From Acidobacteriaceae bacterium (lineage in GTDB: Bacteria > Acidobacteriota > Terriglobia > Terriglobales > Acidobacteriaceae), in NCBI GenBank assembly GCA_003140235.1, contig PLJN01000154.1, positions 1 to 36,266 on the forward strand: 36,266 nt of DNA. Reading direction: 5' to 3'. Shown here one piece after another: positions 18,212-26,016 of the stretch. Under the pieces are notes generated by a model, which was not told the DNA's origin, did not search any database, and saw only the letters and a list, made by a program, of their open reading frames with translations. Each line of letters opens with the position of its first letter. The stretch's first letter is position 1. The translations under genes and the position numbers were made by a program.

Positions 18212-18511
18212 ATGCCTGAGCCACAAATTACCAAGATCGTGATTGCTCCCGGTCCAGGAGGAGCATCGGCGGTTTTCCCGCAGAACACCCAGGTTAATGT
18301 CTTTGACTCCGTCTTCTGGTTCAACAACACCACAGGAGACCATCAGCCGACCTACAACGGTCCCAACGGCCCGATCGCCTGGGGACCGCCGCCCAACCCG
18401 CTGGGACCGCAGCAAACGTCGTCCCAGGTGAATTTCTCGACCGCCGGAAAGTACTCGTATTACTGTTCGGCCCATCCCACGGAGACGGGCGTAATCACTG
18501 TGAACTCGTAA
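18212..18511 (+). CDS. Cupredoxin A (blue copper-like), no signal peptide, Glu at axial position
   Basis: A 99-residue single-domain cupredoxin. Ligand-type residues are H44 (GDHQP), C85 and H88 (YYCSAHPTETG) in the usual order. Aligning to the amicyanin pattern C-x-x-H-P-x-M-x-G, the axial Met is replaced by E91. The chain begins MPEPQITKIVIAPG, directly with the first beta strand: no Sec, Tat or lipoprotein signal, unlike nearly all blue copper proteins. Start supported by AGAGAGGA. A multicopper oxidase gene follows 25 bp later, so this is probably its electron donor or copper partner. How it would reach the same compartment is unclear; co-export with the Tat-dependent oxidase is one possibility. 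Confidence 0.88.
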   Translation: MPEPQITKIVIAPGPGGASAVFPQNTQVNVFDSVFWFNNTTGDHQPTYNGPNGPIAWGPPPNPLGPQQTSSQVNFSTAGKYSYYCSAHPTETGVITVNS

Positions 18512-18536
18512 CCACAACGAAACGAGGCGATACGTT

Positions 18537-20726
18537 ATGGCAGAGCATGAAGAAGTAGTGCTGGCAGAGACAGCGCTATACCAGGACAATCCTGCGAACC
18601 CGGGCCGCCGCCGGTTCGTCAGCCAGGCCTTGATGATCTCGGCGGGAGTCGCCATTGCCGGGATGTTTCCCGACCTGAAAGCGGCCGCAGCCGCCATGCA
18701 AACGACAACCTGCACGCCGGTCCTGGGGAACGAACTCGCGAATCCGGGCGAGATTGTCAGCAACTCGGCGGGCCTGCTGCAGTCCGTGCTGAGAGTACAT
18801 GGCGAAGACCGTATGGTTTCCTATCTGGACGCCACGCTCAGCACTCCGGCCCCTGCTTGCGGCGTCTACAAGCTGCGGGCTTATGACGGATACAAAGGAA
18901 CAAAGATTGATCCGTCGCAAAGAGTGACCAAGCCCGGCGTTTACGGACCAGGGCCGACTTTCCGCGCCAAGGTGGGCGATACCATCCAGATTGCGTTCCT
19001 CAACCACATTAACCCCAAAGACTTCCCGGAGACTCCGAATCAGCAATGCGACGTCGTGACCGACGCAGCCACCGGGACGCAAATTTATCCGGGAGTCAAG
19101 CCCTTGCCCAACCCTCCGGACGTGTATCCGGATTGCTTCCGTGGATCGAACACCACGAACATGCACTTCCATGGAACGCACGTAAGTCCGAATGCTTTCT
19201 CTGATAACGTGCTGGTGGAGATTGTCCCGGATCTCAACTCCACACCGGACGATTGCGAAAAAATGTTCGCGATTGCCTGCCAGGACTATCCCAACCCGCA
19301 GGCCTGGAGGCACCTGGAAGCGTCCGTATCGCAGGCGCTCGCGAATTACCAGCAGCGCAACCAGACACGCCTGGGGCAACTCGACAAAGAGTACCCGGAA
19401 AAGAACGATGCGACTCTCCATCAGAGGCAGGCAGCTCAAAACCAGCACCTGGTGGAATACGGCGAATTTCCCCAGTTCTGGGCCGGCTGCTTTCCCTATT
19501 GCATCAGGCCGCCGAAGTATAATCCGCCGCAGTACACCATGGGCCAATCACCCGGTACTCACTGGTACCACGCCCACAAGCACGGTTCCACGTCCATTCA
19601 GGTGTTTAACGGGATGGCCGGGGCGCTGGTACTGGAAGGCGATTACGATGCCAAGCTGCGCCAGACCATGCCGGGAGTGCAGGAAAAAGTGCTGGTGCTG
19701 CAGCAGTTCCAATTGCAGTCCAACCGGGAACGCACCGGAGGCGCTTCTGGATACGGCACGGCAAAGGGAGCGCCGGCAGCTAACGCGGGCGCCCTGGTGA
19801 ACGGCCAGCTTCAGCCGGTGATTACCATGAGGCCCAATGAGGTGCAGTGGTGGCGCATCATCAATGGCACAGTCCAGGCCGGCAAGGACGCCTTCTTTCA
19901 GTGCGCATTTGCAGGACCATTAGCACCGACGTTCTACCAGACGGCCCAGGATGGCGTGCAATTGGCTTGGGAAAACTATATGCCGCAGATCGCGCCCGGC
20001 GGCGCGCCGACTCAATTTACATTAGCGCCCGGCAATCGCGTAGATATCCTGGTTCAGGCGCCCGGTAAGACGGGCACCGGCGCACTGGTATACGGCTCCA
20101 GTACGACTGCGCCTACGGGAATCAACCTCATTCTCACGGTGAATGTAGTTGACCCTCCGCCCGGCACGCCGCCCTATAACCAGGCGTACCCTAAGACGAA
20201 AGATCAATACCCGGTATTGCCGCCGTTTCTGGCCGACATCACCGAAATTTCAGAGTGCCGCACCATTAAGTACCAGATGGATATGTCGCAAGGGCCGGGT
20301 TCGCCGCCGCTCATTAACGGAAGGCCGTTTGAGGAAGGCCGGATCGATGAAGTCATGCTTCTGGACACGCGTCAGGAATGGACGATTGAAAACTACACAG
20401 CCGGTAAGAATGCCCCGGATGTTTTGCATCCATTTCACATTCACGTGAACCCCTTCCAGATCATCGAAGTCTTTGATCCCACAACCATGAGCCAGCCTCT
20501 TAAACTGCCCCAGCCATGGATCTGGTGGGACACTTTCCCGATTCCACGGGGCAAAGTTGACCCGACCACCCAGAAAGTGATTCCGGGACATTTCAAAATG
20601 CGGACCCACTTTGCCGACTTCGCCGGCAAGTATGTAGACCACTGCCACATCCTCGCGCATGAAGACCGCGGCATGATGCAGTTGATCGAGGTGATCGACA
20701 ACAAGACGGTCGTAAAGCACCACTAG
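18537..20726 (+). CDS. Multicopper oxidase A with Tat signal and long inter-motif insertion
   Basis: A 729-residue multicopper oxidase. The N-terminus has a Tat signal (GRRRFVSQALMISAGVAIAG). All four copper motifs are present: H210-F-H212 in MHFHGTH, H342-WYHAHKHG, H631-PFHIHVNPF and H702-CHILAHEDRGM, giving type 1 ligands H631/C703/H708/M713 plus the type 2/3 histidines. About 125 residues separate the first and second motifs, against about 40 in laccases such as CueO. The extra segment is helical and Cys-containing (DDCEKMFAIAC, GCFPYCI). Exported to the periplasm; substrate could be metal ions or phenolics. Second gene of a cupredoxin-oxidase unit, followed by a strong hairpin and a paralogous unit. 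Confidence 0.93.
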   Translation: MAEHEEVVLAETALYQDNPANPGRRRFVSQALMISAGVAIAGMFPDLKAAAAAMQTTTCTPVLGNELANPGEIVSNSAGLLQSVLRVHGEDRMVSYLDATLSTPAPACGVYKLRAYDGYKGTKIDPSQRVTKPGVYGPGPTFRAKVGDTIQIAFLNHINPKDFPETPNQQCDVVTDAATGTQIYPGVKPLPNPPDVYPDCFRGSNTTNMHFHGTHVSPNAFSDNVLVEIVPDLNSTPDDCEKMFAIACQDYPNPQAWRHLEASVSQALANYQQRNQTRLGQLDKEYPEKNDATLHQRQAAQNQHLVEYGEFPQFWAGCFPYCIRPPKYNPPQYTMGQSPGTHWYHAHKHGSTSIQVFNGMAGALVLEGDYDAKLRQTMPGVQEKVLVLQQFQLQSNRERTGGASGYGTAKGAPAANAGALVNGQLQPVITMRPNEVQWWRIINGTVQAGKDAFFQCAFAGPLAPTFYQTAQDGVQLAWENYMPQIAPGGAPTQFTLAPGNRVDILVQAPGKTGTGALVYGSSTTAPTGINLILTVNVVDPPPGTPPYNQAYPKTKDQYPVLPPFLADITEISECRTIKYQMDMSQGPGSPPLINGRPFEEGRIDEVMLLDTRQEWTIENYTAGKNAPDVLHPFHIHVNPFQIIEVFDPTTMSQPLKLPQPWIWWDTFPIPRGKVDPTTQKVIPGHFKMRTHFADFAGKYVDHCHILAHEDRGMMQLIEVIDNKTVVKHH

Positions 20727-20736
20727 GCAAGAAGCG

Positions 20737-20763
20737 GCGCGGACAGACTTTGTCTGTCCGCGC
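20737..20763 (+). other. Perfect 12-bp intercistronic hairpin
   Basis: GCGCGGACAGAC (20737-20748) pairs fully with GTCTGTCCGCGC (20752-20763) around TTT. It starts 11 nt after the oxidase A stop and has no U-tract, so it is more likely an mRNA stabilising or processing element, or a weak attenuator, than a classical terminator. Confidence 0.75.
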
Positions 20764-20802
20764 TGCTGCTCTCAGCACGACAACGGTAAGGAGGAATAAC
20801 TG

Positions 20803-21123
20803 ATGGCCACACCATTGCAGCGGCAAATCAACATCAACAAGAACGTCCCAGGACCTTCACCCCGGGTCACGTTTGACCCCAACCCTTTGGCGGCGTTCAC
20901 GCGCGACCAGATCTTCTGGACCAACAACGACACCGAGCCACACTGGCCGGGCCTGCTCAACGCCGACGGAACCATTAACACAACCTTTTTCATGCCGAAC
21001 CAGATTGCGGGAAATGGCGATACGTCCGCGATCTTTTCACCGAGTACGCCGGCTACGTTCGATTACGTCTGCTCACTCCACAAGGATGAGAAGGGCACCA
21101 TCACGATAACGCCATCACCCTAG
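20803..21123 (+). CDS. Cupredoxin B (blue copper-like), no signal peptide, Glu at axial position
   Basis: A 106-residue cupredoxin paralogous in design to cupredoxin A. Ligand-type residues are H47 (EPHWPG), C90 and H93 (DYVCSLHKDEKG). The position three after the His, Met in amicyanin-type proteins, is E96. There is again no signal peptide (MATPLQRQININKNVPG). AAGGAGG upstream of the ATG is a strong ribosome binding site. Followed 92 bp later by multicopper oxidase B. Repetition of the same unusual features in two diverged copies suggests they matter for function rather than being errors. Confidence 0.86.
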   Translation: MATPLQRQININKNVPGPSPRVTFDPNPLAAFTRDQIFWTNNDTEPHWPGLLNADGTINTTFFMPNQIAGNGDTSAIFSPSTPATFDYVCSLHKDEKGTITITPSP

Positions 21124-21215
21124 AAAAAGGGGACGTTGGGCCCGATCCAGTGAGCGGTCAAGAGCGATCCAAGGCACACAGTAAACACAACAGCCAAGTA
21201 ACGAAAGGGAATGCT

Positions 21216-23456
21216 ATGAGAATGAAATTGAGTGCGATGTTTGTCCTGCTGGCCGCTGCGTTGGTAGCGCTTCCCGCGTACGCGCAAACGCCCAACTGCA
21301 CGCCCGGGCGGGACCTCATCACGATCCCGGAAATCAAGAGCGATAACACTACCCACAAACTCCAGGGCACGATTATTCTCAGCGATGAGCAACGCAGTTT
21401 TTGGGGCTCCGCTACGGGTACGCCCTGCAACTTGCAGCGGTTCCGGTACTTCAGAGGCTTCAGCGCGGCCGACCCGACCAAGCCGTGGCCTGAAACCGGC
21501 GACCCAATTCCCGGGCCAACGCTACGCGCGCGCGTCGGTGATCTGGTTGAACTGACTTTTCTGAATCAGGTCAATACCAAGAATTTCCCGAACACGCTCG
21601 ACCAGGGTGAAGAAGGCAAGGGAAGTCCTGACGGTTGCGACATCTCGACCGCCACGCGCACTCAGGGCGGCACCAGCCAGATTTATCCACGGACTGACAA
21701 TTATCCCAACTGCTTGCACGGCTCAAGCACCGCGAACCTCCATTTCCATGGAACGCACACCACGCCCAGTACAACTGGTGACAACGTGCTGCTGTTTGTA
21801 CATCCAGCGCTGCGAGATACCGGAAAGCTCGAACCCGAAGATGGTTTCGTAAAGCAGCAGTTTGCCAGCATTTTCAGCGCGTGCGAGAAGAACGGCCCGC
21901 CGCAACAATGGACGCAACTCCCCCCGACCTGGCAAAACACGCAAAAAGACCTGCTGAATCACTACGACAATACGGCCCCTTATAAAGGAGTTGCTGGGGC
22001 GCTACCCCTGGCCATGAAGCTGTGGCCGCAGAACGCGGCCAACCTGGCAGCGGGCCGGTGGCCTCAATATTCGATTGGCGCTACTCCCTACTGCTTCCCG
22101 CTGCCGGCGTTGTTGCTGGGTGGACAGAAATACGAGATGTACCAGGCGCCCGGGACCCACTGGTACCACGCGCACAAACACGGTTCGACCGCGCTCAATG
22201 TCGGGAACGGAATGACAGGCGCTTTCATCATCGAAGGCGAATACGACGACACGCTGCGGCATTTCTATCAGGCAACTCCTCAGCACAAAAACTGGGGCTT
22301 GACGGAACACGTGCTGGTCATTCAGCAGCTGGAAACAGCGCTGAATCTCCTAAGCCCCACGAACAAGGGCGGACCGCCGCCGCTTTCTGTGAACGGAAGA
22401 CTGAATCCGGTCATTCACATGAAGCCCAATCAAGTGCAGATGTGGCGGATTGTGAATGGCGACGCCCACGATTTTGTCCAGTTTGACCACTTCACGACGA
22501 AGGGCCAGGGCGGATTGAGCATCGCGTGGCGGCAAATCGCGCAGGATGGCGTTCAGTTCGAGTTCAACAACTACCAGGGACTTGGAGCAATCAATAACAA
22601 GTTCAACCTGGCGACTGCGAACCGAGCCGACCTGCTGGTGCGAGCGCCCAGTAAGGAAGGCGACTACGCTCTCCAGGTGGTCACATCGGTGAGCGACCTT
22701 CCTTCCGGTACTCCGATCACGCTGCTCACCGTCCGGGTAGCCGCGGAAGGTGGGGCGATCGATCCTCCCATGGATTTCATTCAACACAGGGGCGACTTCC
22801 CGAAACTTCCACCGTTCCTTGTCGACATTACGGGGCCCTTCTACAAGACGCGCAATCTGTACTTCAACACCAATCCGAGTTCCGCGCGTGCGGGCAAGGG
22901 AGCGATGCCGCTCCACACCATTAATGACAAGCTGTTCGATGGCCATCACGTTGATCAAACCATGACGCTGAATACCGTCGAAGAGTGGACTTTGTACAAT
23001 CAAACCATCAACATCGCGCATCCTTTTCATATCCACATCAACCCATTCCAGATCACTGCGGTGTTTCAACCGAACAGCGCGGCAGCCAGCGACCCGGGCA
23101 ACAAGGCCTGCTATGCCGACCCTCTGAAGCCCGACACCTGGAAACCGTGCCACAAAATTCCGCAACCTTACGTCTGGTGGGACACGTTTACGATTCCAAC
23201 GGCGCGTCAGGACAAGTTGCCAACTGCGGTCTGCACAGAGCTCGCGAATTGTCCGGCTGACATTCAGCCCTACACAGCTTGCACGAGCGGAACTTGCACG
23301 GTGACCATTGCCGGCTACTTCACAATGCGCAGCCGCTTCGCCGACTTTACCGGCCAATATGTGATCCACTGCCACATTCTGGCCCACGAAGACCGAGGGA
23401 TGATGGAACTGATTGAAGTCGCACCCCTGGCTGAGTCGGGTTACATACACCACTGA
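21216..23456 (+). CDS. Multicopper oxidase B with Sec signal and long inter-motif insertion
   Basis: A 746-residue multicopper oxidase. The Sec signal peptide (MRMKLSAMFVLLAAALVALP, AYAQ cleavage) differs from the Tat signal of oxidase A. Copper motifs are H176-F-H178 in LHFHGTH, H315-WYHAHKHG, H602-PFHIHINPF and H718-CHILAHEDRGM (type 1 Cys719, Met729). As in oxidase A, about 134 residues lie between motifs one and two, and the last third has an extra Cys-rich loop (ACTSGTC, CTELANC). The start at 21216 is chosen because AAAGGGA lies about 6 bp upstream and the signal peptide begins there; the frame is open from 21150. A Sec-exported enzyme must acquire copper outside the cytoplasm, unlike the Tat-exported one. 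Confidence 0.93.
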   Translation: MRMKLSAMFVLLAAALVALPAYAQTPNCTPGRDLITIPEIKSDNTTHKLQGTIILSDEQRSFWGSATGTPCNLQRFRYFRGFSAADPTKPWPETGDPIPGPTLRARVGDLVELTFLNQVNTKNFPNTLDQGEEGKGSPDGCDISTATRTQGGTSQIYPRTDNYPNCLHGSSTANLHFHGTHTTPSTTGDNVLLFVHPALRDTGKLEPEDGFVKQQFASIFSACEKNGPPQQWTQLPPTWQNTQKDLLNHYDNTAPYKGVAGALPLAMKLWPQNAANLAAGRWPQYSIGATPYCFPLPALLLGGQKYEMYQAPGTHWYHAHKHGSTALNVGNGMTGAFIIEGEYDDTLRHFYQATPQHKNWGLTEHVLVIQQLETALNLLSPTNKGGPPPLSVNGRLNPVIHMKPNQVQMWRIVNGDAHDFVQFDHFTTKGQGGLSIAWRQIAQDGVQFEFNNYQGLGAINNKFNLATANRADLLVRAPSKEGDYALQVVTSVSDLPSGTPITLLTVRVAAEGGAIDPPMDFIQHRGDFPKLPPFLVDITGPFYKTRNLYFNTNPSSARAGKGAMPLHTINDKLFDGHHVDQTMTLNTVEEWTLYNQTINIAHPFHIHINPFQITAVFQPNSAAASDPGNKACYADPLKPDTWKPCHKIPQPYVWWDTFTIPTARQDKLPTAVCTELANCPADIQPYTACTSGTCTVTIAGYFTMRSRFADFTGQYVIHCHILAHEDRGMMELIEVAPLAESGYIHH

Positions 23457-23479
23457 TCGTTCAGTCTGCTTACAAGGCT

Positions 23480-23519
23480 GCGGCTTCCGTGCTACTGTGA
23501 TCTCCAGCGCGGAAGCCGC
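23480..23519 (+). other. Hairpin between oxidase B and the methyltransferase gene
   Basis: GCGGCTTCCG (23480-23489) pairs perfectly with CGGAAGCCGC (23510-23519) around a 20-nt loop. It lies in the 87-bp gap after oxidase B. Without a U-tract it may be an attenuator, a processing site or a weak terminator. Confidence 0.55.
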
Positions 23520-23543
23520 GGCGCTTCTCCGGGACCCCAACTC

Positions 23544-24311
23544 TTGACCGAAACGACCTCTACCTTTGACGCCACTGCGCCCTCCTTCGATCAATATCGG
23601 GCATTGCCTCCCGGCGTTCCGGAAGCCATACGCACAGCCATATTCCGTGGCGTGCACCAGCAGATGCGAGTGCTGGACCTGGGGGCCGGGACCGGACGCA
23701 TTGGCAAACCGTTCGTTGCGGCGAATGATGCTTATGTTGGACTTGATTCCTCATGGGCCATGCTGCGGGAGTTTCTGGCGAGCAGCCCGGCTGCTTGCCT
23801 GTTGCAGTCCGATGGACAGCAGTTACCCTTTGCTGATGGCGCCTTTGACGTGGTCATGCTGATGCAAGTGTTGAGTGGCGCCCAGGATTGGAAAGCTTTG
23901 CTCCTTGAAGTTCGCCGCGTACTGCGTCCCGGCGGCGTAGTGGTGGAAGGACACACTACGACTCCTCCGGCCGGAGTCGACGCCCAACTGAAGAGACGGT
24001 TGTCGGAGATTCTTCGAGAGATGGGTGTCGCATGGCATGAGCCGCAAAAAGCACGCCGCGAGTCGCTCGCGTGGCTGGAGGTCTCCGCCGGTCACCGCAG
24101 CCAGGTGCGTGCTGCTTCGTGGATAGCTGAGCGTACGCCACAGGAGTTCCTTGTCCGCCACCGGACGGGAGCGCGTTTTGCTGCGTTGCCCGCCGCGGTC
24201 CAGGAAGAAGCTTTACAGAAGCTGAGTGTCTGGGCGGAAGCGACATTCGGCCCTCTGGATAAGCCTTACTCGGAAGAACATGCGTTTGAACTGGAAATAT
24301 TTGAATTCTGA
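23544..24311 (+). CDS. Class I SAM-dependent methyltransferase
   Basis: A 255-residue methyltransferase of the Methyltransf_11 type. Motif I is VLDLGAGTGRIG (residues 43-54), the acidic loop VGLDSSWAML binds the adenosyl ribose, DGQQLPFADGAFDVVMLMQV is motif II/III, and LLEVRRVLRPGGVVV the post-motif strand. The start is TTG at 23544, without a clear ribosome binding site; no ATG lies in the N-terminal region. The C-terminal half is helical and without a recognised domain, so the substrate is unknown. The stop is 18 bp before the MosB-like gene, which points to co-transcription with the metal-storage pair. Confidence 0.85.
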   Translation: MTETTSTFDATAPSFDQYRALPPGVPEAIRTAIFRGVHQQMRVLDLGAGTGRIGKPFVAANDAYVGLDSSWAMLREFLASSPAACLLQSDGQQLPFADGAFDVVMLMQVLSGAQDWKALLLEVRRVLRPGGVVVEGHTTTPPAGVDAQLKRRLSEILREMGVAWHEPQKARRESLAWLEVSAGHRSQVRAASWIAERTPQEFLVRHRTGARFAALPAAVQEEALQKLSVWAEATFGPLDKPYSEEHAFELEIFEF

Positions 24312-24329
24312 ATTTAAAGCGAGAGGTCA

Positions 24330-25181
24330 ATGACACAGATCGACAAGAACGCTGTACTCACGCCGCTGGGCGAACAACTGGTCGGCGGATCGCTCAGCGA
24401 TGCGGCGCTCATGCAGGCTACGGCGTCAACCCCTGACTTTGCCATCCTCCCTTGGGTCAACGTCATCAAGATCGGCGGCCAGAGCATCATGGACCGCGGA
24501 CGTAGCGCAGTTTATCCGCTGGTGGATGAAATCGTGTCGAACCTCAAACACCACAAGATGATCCTGGGCACCGGCGCCGGCACGCGGGCGCGTCACATCT
24601 ACAGCCTGGCGATCGACCTCGGGCTGCCTACCGGCGTGCTCACGGTGCTGGGCACTGCGGTCGCCTGGCAGAACGCGCAGATGCTTCACTACCTTCTGGC
24701 CAAGCATGGAATTCCGTTTATCGAGCCGGAAGGCTTCAGCGTGTTGCCGCATTACCTGATGGAGCGGAATGCCGTGATTTGTCAGGGCATGCCTCCTTAC
24801 AAACTGTGGGAACAGAATCCCGCGACGGGGCGAATCCCACCGCAGCGCACCGATACTGGCTGCTTTCTGATCGCGGAAGTTTTTGGGGCGCGCAAGATGA
24901 TCTATGTGAAAGACGAAGACGGACTCTACACCGCCGATCCTAAGAAAGACCGTTCCGCCAAACACATACCGCGTATCAGTGTTGACGAGTTGCTGGCGCT
25001 CGATCTCGACGACCTGATCGTGGAGCGCGCAGTACTGGAACTAATGGCCCGCGGACGGAACATGCACGAAATTCAATTCATCAACGGCTTAAAGCCCGGA
25101 CAGTTGACCGCAGCCCTCAACGGCGAGCCGGTGGGCACAACTATCTACCGCAACGGCCATGCCCAGGGAGACGCGAAATGA
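24330..25181 (+). CDS. mosB: Molybdenum/tungsten storage protein subunit, beta-like
   Basis: A 283-residue amino-acid-kinase-fold protein resembling Azotobacter vinelandii MosB. Matching segments include ILPWVNVIKIGGQSIMDRG, LGTGAGTRARHIYSLAIDLG and GMPPYKLW followed by the acidic, nucleotide-binding VKDEDGLYTADP. MoSto is an alpha3-beta3 cage that uses ATP to pack polyoxomolybdate or tungstate clusters. The fold is shared with UMP kinase, but the IGGQS-x-x-DRG and PPYKLW signatures and a coupled second homologue favour MoSto. Start supported by GAGAGG. It overlaps the next gene by 4 bp (ATGA). Whether cluster-binding residues are conserved needs alignment; no nitrogenase genes are in the window. 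Confidence 0.85.
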   Translation: MTQIDKNAVLTPLGEQLVGGSLSDAALMQATASTPDFAILPWVNVIKIGGQSIMDRGRSAVYPLVDEIVSNLKHHKMILGTGAGTRARHIYSLAIDLGLPTGVLTVLGTAVAWQNAQMLHYLLAKHGIPFIEPEGFSVLPHYLMERNAVICQGMPPYKLWEQNPATGRIPPQRTDTGCFLIAEVFGARKMIYVKDEDGLYTADPKKDRSAKHIPRISVDELLALDLDDLIVERAVLELMARGRNMHEIQFINGLKPGQLTAALNGEPVGTTIYRNGHAQGDAK

Positions 25182-25996
25182 GCACTAGTAAATCCGGCGC
25201 ACAACACGTGGAATCACCTCTCATGCGCGAATCGCTGGTCGACAAAGGCGTGCTTGCGCGTACCGAGTCCAAAGTCACGGCCATTCTGCCTGATGTGAAT
25301 GTCGTTCAGATTGGTGGACGCTCCATCATTGACCGCGGCGCCTCGGCGCTCTTGCCGCTGCTTGACGAAATTGTTGCCAACCAGCCAAAGCACCGCATGA
25401 TCATCGGCGCGGGCTCGGGTGTTCGTTCGCGCCACATTCTTTCCGTGGGTCTCGATCTCGGATTGCCCACTGGCGCGCTGGCCACTCTCACCGCCAAGGA
25501 TTCCGCCCAGAATGCTTACATGGTTTCCTGCCTGCTCGCCAAGCACGGCTTCGTCTATCTGGAAGCGCCGTTCGTGGTGCAGCTTCTTCCTGCCATGCTG
25601 GCCGCGGCCCGCGGTGCGGTCTTTAATGGAATTCCGCCGTATGCATTGTGGGAGCATCCGCCGCTCGTCGGCAAGCTGCCACCGCATGGCAGTGACGCCG
25701 GTTCCTACCTGGTGGGCGAAGTCTTCGGCGTGCGCAAAGTGATTCTCATTAAAGACGTGGACGGCGTTTACACCGGCGACCCGAAATCAAATCCCGAAGC
25801 CAAGTTCATCCCGGAAATAACCGCTGGCGAGTTGATGAAGAAAAACTTCGCAACGCTTCCCATTGAGCCGGTGCTGCTTGAGTTGATGACCCGGGCGAGA
25901 CTCGTGCACGAAATCCAAATCGTGAACGGACTCGTCGCCGGCAACCTCACACGCGCGCTGGCCGGCGAACATGTAGGTACGGTGATTCGCTCCTGA
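25178..25996 (+). CDS. mosA: Molybdenum/tungsten storage protein subunit, alpha-like
   Basis: A 272-residue paralogue of the preceding gene and closer to MosA. It shares VVQIGGRSIIDRG, the GVRSRHILSVGLDLGLPTGAL stretch (compare MosA RARHVFSVGLDLGLPVGSL), GIPPYALWEHPP, and KDVDGVYTGDP for nucleotide binding; it ends with NGLVAGNLTRALAGEHVGT as Mos subunits do. His residues around EHPPLVGKLPPHG lie where MosA carries polymolybdate-binding histidines, though exact equivalence is inferred. Translation is coupled to the MosB-like gene by an ATGA overlap, fitting equal production for an alpha3-beta3 complex. Cytoplasmic. Ends 20 bp from a convergent regulator gene. Confidence 0.84.
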   Translation: MSTSKSGAQHVESPLMRESLVDKGVLARTESKVTAILPDVNVVQIGGRSIIDRGASALLPLLDEIVANQPKHRMIIGAGSGVRSRHILSVGLDLGLPTGALATLTAKDSAQNAYMVSCLLAKHGFVYLEAPFVVQLLPAMLAAARGAVFNGIPPYALWEHPPLVGKLPPHGSDAGSYLVGEVFGVRKVILIKDVDGVYTGDPKSNPEAKFIPEITAGELMKKNFATLPIEPVLLELMTRARLVHEIQIVNGLVAGNLTRALAGEHVGTVIRS

Positions 25997-26016
25997 GCCA
26001 CACAACGCCCGGCGCG

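Noticed and set aside
24330-25996. UMP kinase (PyrH) as an alternative for the two Mos-like proteins
   Set aside because: Two coupled, diverged copies of about 275 residues with PPYKLW/PPYALW and IGG-x-S-x-x-DRG motifs fit MoSto subunits better than a single 240-residue housekeeping kinase.
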